DNA from: Podaxis mareebaensis
Taxonomy: Eukaryota; Basidiomycota; Agaricomycetes; Agaricales; Agaricaceae
Direction of reading: 5' to 3'
Assembly: GCA_018524725.1 (NCBI GenBank)
Contig: JAEUWP010000522.1
Span: 1 to 64,000, forward strand
DNA length: 64,000 bases
Below are positions 11,448-22,600 of the stretch, piece by piece. Below the pieces are notes generated by a model. That model made no database searches, had not been told where the DNA came from, and saw only the letters and a list, made by a program, of their open reading frames with translations. The position numbers were made by a program, and so were the translations under genes. Position 1 is the first letter of the stretch. Every line of letters starts with the position of its first letter.

Positions 11448-11462
11448 GGAAATCATGACACT
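11448..11462. repeat. Target-site duplication, right copy
   Basis: GGAAATCATGACACT directly follows the LINE A-tail and pairs with 5,246-5,260 (14 of 15 identical). Gypsy pol sequence resumes here on the minus strand. Confidence 0.85.
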
Positions 11463-12183
11463 TTCTTTTTGGAAAATACATTGAGGTAGTCATGAAATTT
11501 TCTTGGTACAACTTTTCATGGGTCAGATTCCTTCTTCTGATCTCTGTACTGTTGTGTGATTGCTTGTGAGGCATTTGCCTTGAAATTGATCTCAAGGAAT
11601 GATTTGGGTTCCAGGGTGATGTGGTTGATTTTGTTGGCTTCCTCTTCTTCCATAGTTTGAAGAAGTTCTTGATAGATATGTCCTGAGTCATTGTTTCTCC
11701 AGGCAAGTGTTTGCTTTCTCCAGTTGATATCTGGGTTGCATTCCATGAGCCATGGGACTCTGAGGATGATCTTCAGTTTGCCAAGTTTAATAACTCAGGT
11801 CATAACAGGTGTGATCTGGTTGTTGATCTTGATGTTCAATAGACATTCTTCAGTGGTGGTTCCTGCTTTATTAATTGATTCATCAGTATTTTGAATTTCA
11901 ATAGGCTTTGGTAATGGTTTTATTTTGGGGTTCCATTGGCTGATCAGGCTCTTGTCAATGAAATTTCCTCCTGCTCCTGAGTCTAGCAGAGTAAGTGTGT
12001 TGACTGGTTGCTGTTGGGACAGGTGTATGCAGGCTGGAAGGTAAAGGATCTTGTTATACTGCTGTGTGGTGACTTGATTAATTGATTGAGTAAGTTTTTG
12101 ATAGTCAGATGGATTTCTTGGTCATGGGTATCTGTCAAATGAATATTCTGAGTTGGCTGCTTGTGGTTTGTGAGTTATCAGAA
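11463..12183 (-). pseudogene. Gypsy Pol N-terminus: aspartic protease
   Basis: On the minus strand near 11,990-11,955 the frame reads TLLDSGAGGNFIDKSLI, the catalytic D-S/T-G-A loop of retropepsin-like proteases. Downstream come KIILRVPWLMECNPDI, the second protease block (ILG.PWL.. in relatives), and then PRKFHDYLNVFSKKK, the usual linker into RT. The linker is cut at the LINE insertion and continues at 5,245. The protease would release Gag and Pol products from the polyprotein. At least one in-frame TGA separates the two protease blocks. Confidence 0.75.
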
Positions 12184-13966
12184 CTAGATGCAATGCTGGC
12201 TAGTTCCTTCTGGTAAAATCCTTTCCTTTCCCTTTTGCTTCTTCTTCATCACTTGATTCTTCTTTGATGTTGTTGAGTCTTGATTTTTGGTGTTTTCAGA
12301 ATCACTTTCTATGCTGGTTTCAGGAATAGGAGGCTTGGTTCTTTGATCTTCACTTGTTGAGTGGACATGATCATGCATAGCATTTGCCAGTTTTGCAGAT
12401 AAAGCATAAGCCTTTGCTTCTGAGTTCATGGAGCTCTTGTAGTAAGAGGTTGTTGAGTTCTGATTCGAGTTGTGCTTCAACAATTTGATTAACTTGTTCA
12501 CTTGTGCAGTAGTCATTATCAGATGATACTTCTGAAGAGTCTTCTTCTAATGACTGTTCAGATTTGTTATCTGTTCCATCAATATGATTGAGCTTGTTTG
12601 TGAGGATGTTGTCAATATCCATGGGACCATATCCTGGGGGGTTATGAGTTGTTTGAGACAGTATATATACTCTGAAGTTGTAGCCTTTGCTTGAAATATG
12701 AGATTTTGAATATTTCTTGTGATGGGAGTTGGTATGAATTTCTCAGGTGATCAGTAAACAATTGAAAGTGCACTGGTCCTCCTGTGCAGCAGGCTGCTGT
12801 GTAGACAGCTTCAGGGTCTTTTTCTATGGGACTCTGGTTAATGATGCCTTTGCAATAATATGGGTCCAGTCCTTTAAGAAATAATGTGACTTTAGTCTCA
12901 TTGTGACTAATGCCTGCTGAGGTGCATAGGCTTTTGAACTGGTTGATATATTCTTTGATTGGTCTTCCATTTTGTTTGAGGTGTATGAGGTGGTCAATGC
13001 TGACAATAGTGGTAGAGACTTGTTTAAATGAATTATCCAGCTCAGTGAAGAATTGGCTGAGACTTTGGGTAGTGTTGAAGGTGTTTCCAGTAGTATGGGA
13101 GGTGACATAGGCTTCCTTCCATGTAGTGGCCAGTCCTCACATATTAAGGAGGGCAAACATGATCTTTGCCAAGTTGGAGGAGAGATTGGTTGGTTGGCAT
13201 GCATAGTAAATTTGTAGGTCTCTCTTCTATCATGGGTAGTTGGATGGGTCTCTATAGAAAGGTTTGGGTTTCTTAACTTTGGGGTCTTGTGAGGTCAACA
13301 TGGTGGAATGTACTGGCTGAGGTGATTGGGTTCTAGAGGTTGTATTGGGATACAGGGTAGTTGGATTGTAGGGGTCTGGTCCATGTTGCTGGATGAGATT
13401 GTTGAGGATGTTCTCTTGATCAGTGGATAAGGTTTCTCTAATATACTGCTGTTGTTCTGGGGTAAAGGTGTCATACCAGGCTTGTTGGGCTGGGGTGAGG
13501 ATGAGCAGATGGAGAGTATGCTGTTCTGGGGATTCTGGTTGGTTTCCTGAGTGGTATGAGTGTTCAGACTTGGTGTCAATATGCTCAGTATCTCCTCTGT
13601 GTTGAAGGAGGGGGTTTGGCTGGGTAGATTGTTCCAGTGTTGCAATTGCTTGGCTAATTTACTTAGAGTGCTCTCCAAGAGAAGCTTGTCTGATAATTCC
13701 TGCTGTGGCACTGGTGGAAGGTTTGATGGGTGGAGGAGTGTCATGAAAGGATTCAGTGCATTGGATGAGTGGAGATGGTGAATATGAGGTTTGCTCCAGT
13801 GAGCAGGTACAAAGCTGAAGTGCAGGATCAGAGGGTGGGGTCAGCTGATATTGTCTGGGTTGTTTGGATTTTCTGGGTTGTGAGGAGAAAGATTGGTTGG
13901 GATTGGGCTCAGTCTGAGCTCATTGCTTTCCTTTTCCTGAGAATAGGGTGGCTTTTGGGAATCCAT
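12184..13966 (-). pseudogene. Gypsy Gag (capsid-like) protein
   Basis: An ATG at 13,966 starts a Pro/Ser/Asn-rich region. The capsid-like retrotransposon Gag domain lies around 13,200-12,800 with GLATTWKEAYVTS and HLKQNGRPIKEYINQFKSLC followed by NETKVTLFLKGLDPYY. Near 12,400 there is GLCFICKTGKC, which looks like a ruined zinc knuckle (the His is missing). The segment after it is Ser/Asp/Glu/Lys-rich and leads to the protease. Frame changes and stops show that it is not functional. Capsid formation around element RNA is the family role. Confidence 0.7.
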
Positions 13967-14237
13967 GGTGAGGAAGGTGTTGCAGGTGAGTTGCTGCTTA
14001 GTATGGATGGAATCCTATCTTGATTTTGAGTATCTCTGGGATTTCCTTCAGTACAGCTTTAATCTTTCTTGAATCCAGTTGTACTTCTGGATAGTGGACT
14101 ATTTCTGTAGTGTGCAAAATCCACAATTGCACTAGGGGTCTATCTTTCCTTTCCAGTTACCCTTCAATCAGATACTCCTTCTTTGTATGTGGCTTAGAGT
14201 TATTCCATAGCATGGCTATTGTCTCCCATAGCTGGTC

Positions 14238-15990
14238 TAGTGCTTTATGTGGGTGCTTTTCTCTTCTACTGGTTATCCAAGATAATGGCCAGTTATCCAG
14301 GCATTCAAAGATTGGCTCTGCCCTTTGTTATTGGTCTGGAGTAGGTCACAGTTGTTTTCTGGGTTCACCAAGGTTCCTACAATCTGTCTAAATTGCTTTA
14401 AATAGAGCAGTTTCCTCTCTCCAATCTACAGGCCTTTAAGATCTAGGTTGCTAGCCTGATCACCATGCTTGGGCATATCTCCTGTTATATATTTGCTGTC
14501 TACTCACAGATCTGGGCTAGTGTTGGCTAGGTCCATGATGGGATTAGGGCCCATGTCACCCTAGAGATATCATGCATCTTCTAGTCACTTACAACAGATA
14601 TGAGGGTCACTGAGAGAAGCTTCCTATATAATGTTAGGATGGTCCTTATCACTGGTCACCTAAGCTTTGCTAGGGGGCAGCTATCTCACTAGATGGTTCA
14701 CAGAGGTACTAGGATCTAGCAAGAAGAATCATGATAAGAAGGTGGCAAGGCAAGTGTCTAGTTAAGCATAATTAAGAGGTTGAACAGCTACCAGTTGAGA
14801 GTATGACCAATAAAGCATTTACTACCACACTGATTATGAACTAACATCAATCACAAGTTAAAGGTGAACAATAACCTGAGATTTAAAAATATAGAAAGCT
14901 TGCACTTCCAGTACATCAGTGGCTATTTAAGCTTTACTTCTAAGGTCCTAAGAAGGTAACTATAATGATATAATGCTATGAGTCCAAGAGTCAATAGAAG
15001 CATAGCTATGAAGCAGAGAAATACAAGAATAGAAATAGAGACAGGAATAGAATTTAACTAGCTAAGAAAATAGTTCAAGTCTGGATTCAGCTAAGATACA
15101 GGGATACTAGAAGAGTAGTCTATAACAGAAGAGATAAGAAAGAAACTGTTTACTAGAGTTATATTACAAGTCCATACCTGGGTAAAGGTGTCCATTAGTA
15201 GAGTCAGAGGAATATGAGTCTGGAGACAAAGTGGAACTGGGAATGGTGAAGTTCCCCATGAGAGGTGAGTCAGAAGAGTCTGACTTGTGCATTGGGCTGC
15301 AGCATGGTGATGAGGATAACAATGATGATGAGGGAATGTCTATGGTAATGTAGGGAGGTGGATATAGTAGAGGATCCACAGCAGGTTCTTCTGGGTTTGA
15401 CTTGTCAATACCAGAGATGTTGGAGTCAATGCTTTGGAGAGGTGGAAGCTGTGTACAGCAGGGAGGAATGGCTGGAGGGTCATCAGAGTTAGAATTGATA
15501 CAATAGACTTCTACTTCTCAGAAGTAAAGTCTGTGAGCAACTTTGTATTTGATGATATATAGAACAACCTCAGGCAGATACATCATGTAGGGGTGTAGGA
15601 ATACAATTAGCTCTCCAGCATAGGGAATCATCTTCCAGCTGTGGGCCCAGGTGGAGTTGAAGTTGTTATGAATGGTTTGGACATATAAGCCCTTGGGGTC
15701 AAAGACATGGGTGAAGGGAGCATTCTCCCAAGTGATGTGAAGTATCTTGGTCATCATATGGTCAGTGGAGTAGAACAGTGGTCCAGGCATTGGCCAGTCT
15801 TCTGAGAATAAGGATGCATGGCCAGGAAAGTGACAATTAGTAAATGCTTCATTCTGGTAGCAGGTTGGGTCTTCAGCTGGTATGCCAGTATCTTGAGTGG
15901 TGTGGCAGGAGGTACTTGGGAGTCCAAGCTTGTGGACTAATGCATGATAGATAACATTGTGACAAGGGGTACTGGGTGTGCTCATAATAC
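14238..15990. repeat. Direct repeat unit, copy A (LTR-like)
   Basis: It begins TAGTGCTTTATGTGGGTG and matches 17,082-18,842 along its whole length, with differences that are mostly transitions and a few small indels. Shared blocks include CACCAAGGTTCCTACAATCT, CCTTTAAGATCTAGGTT and GTTGAACA...CTA. Each copy ends just after the start codon of a minus-strand frame. A TG dinucleotide precedes the repeat in both copies. The copy lies directly behind the Gypsy gag start, so it could be that element's 5' LTR or part of a separate element. Confidence 0.75.
15164..15985 (-). pseudogene. Unrecognised element-borne protein, copy A (about 273 codons)
   Basis: ATG at 15,985. The frame is open for 155 codons to a TGA near 15,518 and, read through, continues to a TAA at 15,164. 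The first half is globular, with aromatic and Cys/His-rich stretches (MSTPSTPCHNVIYHALVHKL; WKMIPYAGELIVFLHPYMMY; IIKYKVAHRLYF). The C-terminal third is Ser/Pro-rich and ends in GHLYPGMDL. The homologue in copy B has CAA at the TGA position; an ancestral CGA explains both by CpG decay. I recognise no catalytic motif and no known family. Being repeated and CpG-depleted, it belongs to a mobile element. Confidence 0.55.
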
Positions 15991-17081
15991 AGATGGACTG
16001 GTCTTGATGTCATGTGAGGGAGGTCTGGGCCTGTCATGTGGAGTGGGAGTCACAGGAGTGGGCTGAAGAGGTGCCAGAGCCTGGGTTGAGAGTTGAGAGG
16101 CAGGTGCTGGTTGGGTATCTGCTATTGTTGAGTCAGCTATTCCATGGAATGACTTGTGTTCACCTTGTGTCTTGTGGGTGTTGAAGAGCAAGGCAGTAAT
16201 ACTACCTAGGGGGGGAGATTTTTTCAAGTTGGGGGGTTGTAGTTGTGAAATGCACCTCTGGCCTCAAGGAAGCTGACAAGTTCACAGAGGGCAGTGAAAG
16301 TGTATTGATCACTAATCTTCTTTACTTGCTGAGAAGAGAGAGCCTGAATTTCTTTACAGAAACTGTAGGAATGCTTAGGTCAGGTTTTCTCACAGTTGTG
16401 ATGGACTTTTAGGTAGCCATCATTTTCATAGCTTTCTTCTCTTTAGGTCTTTAATTTCGTCAACTCACCCTATATTTGTGTAGCCAGCACCTATATAACT
16501 GGTCTTACACACTTGGGCACAACGATCTAAGACTCTCAACACCTTCCTGTGAGGCCTAAAGCCTTACAGAAACTGTCTAAAGTTAATGTAATGTAGAAGA
16601 GTTCATCTTCATCATTGTTGTTGACCTTGACAGGGGTGGAGTCAGATGGAAGGGTAGAGGGAGTAGCCTTGGGTGTTATCTGCTCAAGAGAGGAGGGGAC
16701 AGGGAGATCAAGCTCCATGCCAGAAGAGGACCTGCTCTAGAGATGCCTAGTAGCATGCCTAGATGATGATGAGGGGGGGGTGCCTAGCTCAGAAGTCCCC
16801 CAAGAGAGTCACTGCCACTCTTATTGCAGGGGGGCTGAAGGGATCCAACCACTGGGGTTGGAGGGAGTGCATGTGCCTTGACTACTTGCTTCATTAATAG
16901 TCATCATTTTGTGTGTTTCAATATATTCTTGTCATGTCTTTTCTTACTAACAGTTATATTCATGATCCTTGGCTGCCTGGGGAGTCTCAGATATAATGGA
17001 TGGGCTTTTGCCCTTGTGATGATTGCCCATAGTGATAAGCACTTAACCATGATGATGGTGGTTACTGGAAGAGGAAGGTGC
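15991..17081. other. Spacer between the two direct repeats
   Basis: About 1.1 kb of CpG-poor sequence with short minus-strand frames only: 16,227-15,982 (81 codons, Pro/Thr/Ser-rich) and 16,718-16,536 (60 codons, starting MELDLPVPSSLEQ). It contains a G8 run near 16,775. Just before copy B there is a purine tract, GGAAGAGGAAGG (about 17,067-17,078), in the place a plus-oriented LTR element would have its polypurine tract. If the repeats are LTRs, this would be the internal region of a non-autonomous element. Confidence 0.4.
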
Positions 17082-18842
17082 TAGTGCTTTATGTGGGTGG
17101 TTTTGTCTACTACTAGTTATTTGAGATAATAGCCAGTTATCTATGTGTTCAAAGTTGGCTCTACCCTTTGTTATTGGTCCAGAGTAGGTTGTAGTTGTTT
17201 TCTAGGTTCACCAAGGTTCCTACAATCTGTCTAAATTGCTTTAGATGGAGTAGTTTCCTCTCTCCAATCTGTGGGCCTTTAAGATCTAGGTTACTATCCT
17301 TGATTACCATGTTTAGGCATTACTCCTGTCATAGATTTGCAGTCTACTTATAGATCCAGGCTAGTATTGGCTAGGTCCATGATGGGATTAGGGCCTATTA
17401 CACCCTAGAGATATCATGCATCTTCTAGTCACTGACAATAGACACAAGGGTTGCCAAGGGAAGCTTCCTATATAATGTTAGGTTGGTCCTTATCACTAGT
17501 CACCTAAGCTTAGCTAGGGGGTGGCTATCTCACTAAATGGTTTACAGAGGTGCTAGGATCTAGCAAGAAGGATTATAATAAGAAGGTAGCAAGGCAAGTG
17601 TCCAGTTAAGTACACTAAGAGGTTGAACATCTATCAGTCAAGAGTTTGACCAATAGAACATTTACTACTACACTGATCATGAACTAACATCAATTGCAAG
17701 GTCAAAGCAAAGCAATAACTTTGGATTTGAGAGCAATTTAAGAATATAGGAAGCTTGCACTTCTAGTACATGAGTGGCTATTTAAGCTCTACTTCTAAGT
17801 CCTAAAGTGGTAGCTATGATGAAGTAGTGCTGTATGTCCAAGAGTCAATAGAAGTGAAACTACAGAGTAGAGAGGCATGAGAATAGAAACTAAGACAAGA
17901 ATAGAAACTAACTAAATATGGAAATAGTCTAAGTCTGAGTTCAGGCAAGATATAGGGATATGAGATGGATAATCTGTAATAGTAGAGGCAGAGAAAGGAA
18001 CTATTTACTAAGGATATTACAAGTCCATATCAGAGTGAAGGTGTCCATTGGCAGAGTTGGAAGAATATGAATTAGGGGATGAGGTGGAACTGGAGATGGT
18101 GAAGTTCCCCAAGAGTGGCAAGTCAGAGGAGTCTGACTTGTGCATTGGGCTGTAGCATGGCAAGGATGACAATAATGACAAGGAGTCATCTGTAGTAACA
18201 TAGAGAGGTGGGTATGGCAGAGAATCTGCAGTGGGTTCTTCTGCATTTGACTCATTGAGGCTGGGGACATTGGAGTTGACACTGCAGAGTAGTAGAAGCT
18301 GTGTATGATGGGGAGGGATAGCCAGAGTGTTGTCAGAGTTAGGATCAATGCAGTAGACTTCTACTTCTTGGAAGTAGAGTCTATGGGCAACTTCATACTT
18401 GATGATATGCAGAATGACCTCTGGTGGATACATCATGTAAGGGTGGAGGAAGACAATTAGCTCCCCAGTATAAGGGATCATCTTCTAACCATGGGCCTAG
18501 GCAGAGTTGAAGTTATTGTGGATAGTTTGGATGTATAACCTGTCAGGATCAAAGATGTGAGTGAAGGGAGCATTTTCCCAAGTGATACACAGTATCTCTG
18601 TCATCATGTGATCAGTGGAATAGAATAAAGGTCCAGGTGTCAGCCAGTCTTCTGAGCATAATGATGTGTGGCCAGGGAGGCAGTAGTTGGTAAAAGCTTT
18701 ATTGTGGTATCAAACTGGATCTTCAGTTGGCACACCAGTATCTTGGGTAGTATGGCAGGAGGCATTGGGAAGTCTGAGCTCATGGACTAAGGCATAGTAA
18801 ATGACATTGCAGTAGGGAGTACTAGGCATGTTCATAACACTA
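17082..18842. repeat. Direct repeat unit, copy B (LTR-like)
   Basis: Second copy of the unit at 14,238-15,990, in the same orientation, offset by about 2.84 kb. Homology ends around TTCATAACAC, just past the start codon of the embedded frame. It carries more stop codons than copy A. Confidence 0.75.
18017..18835 (-). pseudogene. Unrecognised element-borne protein, copy B
   Basis: Homologue of the frame at 15,985-15,164, starting at ATG 18,835. The first 118 codons contain three stops: one TGA where copy A has TGC, and two TAG codons where copy A has TGG. From ATG 18,481 to the TAA at 18,017 it is open for 154 codons and reads through the position where copy A stops. Shared signatures are IVFLHPYMMYPPEV, CSPMHKSDSSD and NGHL..MDL. 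Function unknown. Confidence 0.5.
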
Positions 18843-19657
18843 CAGTACTAGTTCATCTCCTCAGTACTTTGAATGCTTGTGCAATTTATTACTAATTATA
18901 TACTAGACCTATGACTCTGACCTGTGAAGTTACCACTATCTCAGACACTCTTCTATACTATACCTTAGATATCATAGTTGTGTAATTAGTACTGTTCTAT
19001 TTTCTGTCTTTCACTATGTCTATGTTTGACTAAATACCAGCCTCAATCCTACATGAAAAGACTCCCTGATATTCCTCTGCATGGTTATAAACTGTTCTAT
19101 GGTATTGAATGCATAGAAGAATCTATAAGGAGGAGTTGCATGAAATATATTGAAGAAAGGAATGATTACTGAGCTTTGGCTTTATGCTCAGGTTTCCAAG
19201 TATCACAAACATCTAGATTTATTATGTAACCCATGATCATACACTTTATGCAAATGATACTGAGTGGTAAGGTTTCTTATATTGATGGCTCATGAGTGCA
19301 TCCAATAGTGTTGTGTGAAGCCCACCCATGGTGGGGGCTGTTGTAATTCTATGCAATGCTTGTGTTGTATGCCTCTGATACACTAGATGAGAGCAGTTTT
19401 CAGTTATTACTTTAGGTCAAAGGAAAAACTCTGCCATTCATTCGATCTTGAACATGTCTGCATACCTATGATAGTGGGTGAACTACCACCAATTAAGTTG
19501 CCTATCCCGGAACACGTGATGTCATATCGCGAGTGTAACCCTAACCTAGGTGAGACTTTATGTCCAACATTATCAACATCGAACCAAGTCTTGGTTCTAT
19601 ATTTCCTGACCTCGCGACCTCACAATTTGGAGAGAAATTGCTATTTCTCGATGTGTT
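18843..19657. other. Edge of the transposon block and upstream region of the coiled-coil gene
   Basis: 18,843 to about 19,380 is AT-rich, CpG-poor and without a supportable gene. A short palindrome, CCCACCATGG-like, lies near 19,323-19,336. CpG returns abruptly after about 19,440 (TTCGATC, CCCGGAACACG, TATCGCGAG), marking the passage to normal gene space. The last 150 bases probably hold the promoter of the next gene. Confidence 0.5.
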
Positions 19658-22600
19658 ATGGGAAACAGGGATCATGATCACCTGAAATCTTTATTGGAAC
19701 AGAAAAACGCGGAGGTCTTTCTTGTTTCATCTTGTTCAGCCAAGTGTTTAGCTGACTTGTGGTGTTTCCTCGCAGATTGAACGTTTGAATGTCGAAATTC
19801 TGGCTCACGTTGCTCGAGAGTCTAATCTCCAAACGCGGCTACTGCAAACCTTGGATGTCCTGGATGAAGCTCAACGAACCCACGCCAGTGAACTCAAGGA
19901 CCTAGAGCAGAAATATGCTCGTCTCCACCAGCGGTTTCAACGATATGTTGCCACCATTAGCGCCTTTGAGGCTGAAAGGGACGATCTAAAAGAGTCTGTC
20001 TTGGAGTTGGTCGAGAAGGGTATGCCTTAATCGTTCAGTCCAGTAGATGTTCATCACTCATAAGTCTTGATCATCAGTGGAACAGTCGAATGACATTCGT
20101 TCATGGCCTTTCAACCGTCTTCAGCTCACTCGCTTCACAGGTACCTCTTTTATCCCGAGTTTATTATTGTTGAAACACATACCACAAATCAGAACATCCA
20201 CGTCAACTCGAAGCAATTACACGACGTTCAATGGATGAAGATCAGCTCGCCTATGCAGGAGCACTCATCAACCGATTGCGTCGAGAACGAGACGATGAGC
20301 GTGTGGCACACGTTCTTACTCGCGAAGCCCTGCAATCCAGAATCGACGCGCTCGAGGCACAACTAGCGAGACGGGAAGCTGAACTTGAATACTGTGCCAC
20401 TCGTACGACTCATATCCCTATCCTCTCATCAAGACGTAATGATGCCAACGTCGCATCTATTTCTCCCGATGGTAACATTGACCTGAAGGGGGCGACCAGA
20501 ACCGGTTCATCACCCAAAACAGCTGCGCCATATGAGCCGAAGTCTGATGGAACTGGGTTAACACAAACCCAAGCGCTGACGAACGAGGAGATCATCAAGA
20601 TCCTCAACATGACCGCAGCAAGGAACCGTACCCTGGAGGTCGAGATTAAAACTTTGTCCAAGCGGGTGAGTCTACTCTAGTCCTGTCTAAGCCTGCTTGC
20701 CTACCTTGGTTCACATGAGCATTTGAGAACACAAACTTACCAATCCTTCTTTTAGCTTGAAGAAGCTCGCTCTATACCTTATCCGTCCTTAGTCGAATCA
20801 GTATCGAGGGCATCACCACAGCTTGATCTGGGCAGTCGTTCTGTTGCTCTTCAGCCTCAATCCCAGCCTGGTCATGCACCTACTGCTCTTGCTACTGTCA
20901 AAGGCGACGATACAACCGCGGATGCCACCAGTGATAATAGGAGTGGAGGCGTCCGTGATGAACATCATGATGCCGTTGATGATCGAGCAAGTGATGACCA
21001 ACAGCGGCGCTCCCGCAATCATGCTGCTTACAGCAGAAGTGAGTATCTGTGTTTACTTTTGGCTTTCATACCATCCAGTAGTCGAGGTAGTTATCGGCCA
21101 GCACCAGTGTTTCATTGCAAAGTTTCGGTCTGAGCATGTCCTAACCGCTCGTTGCCGACACCCCTCTTCTCGACATCGATGCCATTTTTGAGTTCTATTT
21201 CGATGGACGCGTAAGGCTAACTTTGCAATCTATGCTTTTTACTTTAGGACCTAGCCATACCCGGGCGCATACGCGGGTCATTACTCCTTCTAGCCATGTC
21301 CCGCAAGACGATAGCCGTTTCAATAGGCATAGCCTAAAGGCGAAGGACCCGAAAAAGTCGAGAGTAAAACTGGCTATCCACAAGGACGACGAGTTTAAAT
21401 CGAACCAGTATCGGAGTCTGGGCTCTCCGATTCGCCTATACCAATCATCAACTCCGGTGTCGGACAATATTGATGATGATCATTCTGTCCATGATGCTAT
21501 CGATGATGGTGGAGTTGATGTTGGCGTTGATTGGAAGTCCCCTTGTGCGTTTGACTCAAAGGAAACGCGCCCTAGTACTAGTGGTGCCTTGCCAGCGCTG
21601 GGTGGTGTCAGTCATAGTGGTGCTAGCGGTGCCGCTGACGTCGGCTCCCCGGATCTTCTGGGGACGAAGGCACGCAGCTCGAGGTCCATGTCGAGGTCTG
21701 CGACGCTTGCGAAACTGGATACGCAAATCCAAGAGTTGTCGACTCAGATAGATGCATTCAGGGAGGAACGTGAATCGCTACTGCGATTTGTTGCTACGCA
21801 GCGGGAGTGGCGGCAGGAACAACATCACTACCAGGAATGGGAACAAAAAGCTTCTTCTCCCAGTTCGGAAGTGATCTCACGAGCCGGTGATGATCAATCA
21901 GATGCAGGAACTCGCGAAGAGTCTGCCGCGGTCAAGGTGTGTATTTTTTGTGTACCCTCATTGTTCTTGGGAAAATTTGTTGATCTATGTACGTTATTCT
22001 CTCCAGGATGCAGAAGATGCATTCGTAGAACATGGAGACGGTTTGGATGGGAATAGCCTTATGGTTGACACGAGAAAAGACGCGCTTGTCGCACTCGCGC
22101 ACCGCCTGACCGTTGTCGAGAATGGGTGCCTTCGGTAAATATTTCCCCCGTTTCAAGGAATCCAATTAATTTTCTCATGGGCATAATCCTGTATTAACAC
22201 AGATTACGACATGACCTGGACGAATGCAAGGTTACCACTCAGGCGAGGGAAAATGAGCTATTGGAAGAGATTCAATCGTTACAGAGACGGGTTGAGGAGC
22301 TCAATGTGCAGTGCGAGACGAGGCAGCCGCCAACAGTACCTCTGTACTCACCAACTGGACATGATGTATCATCAGGGCTCGGCCTTGTAGGTGGACAGGA
22401 TCAGAGCCAACACCAGCAACACCGACAACAGCCACGATTACCCGAGCCCGAGCGTGAATCCCAAATTTTCTCCGTTCTCGATCCGACACCTGCACTAGCG
22501 CCTGATATCACAACGGAGGACGATATCCCCTCTTCTCGCTTACACGACCCGGAAAGTCTAGTGACTGAGGCTCGCCCGCTACATGCCCATCCACGGACAC

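Larger units (their letters stand above)
2051..14232 (-). mobile_element. Ty3/Gypsy chromovirus, degenerate, split by LINE insertions
   Basis: On the minus strand the order is gag (13,966-12,184), aspartic protease (about 12,000), LINE insertion, reverse transcriptase, RNase H, integrase and chromodomain (5,245-2,458). That order (PR-RT-RH-IN-chromodomain) defines chromoviruses. The pol frame continues across the LINE: it leaves at 11,463 and resumes at 5,245, separated only by the LINE and its target duplication. Copy 1 of the LINE interrupts the 3' end at 2,051, so the 3' LTR is outside the window. Which sequence is the 5' LTR is unclear; the direct repeat starting at 14,238 lies in the right place. 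There are many stop codons and CpG is nearly absent, so the element cannot be autonomous. Confidence 0.85.
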
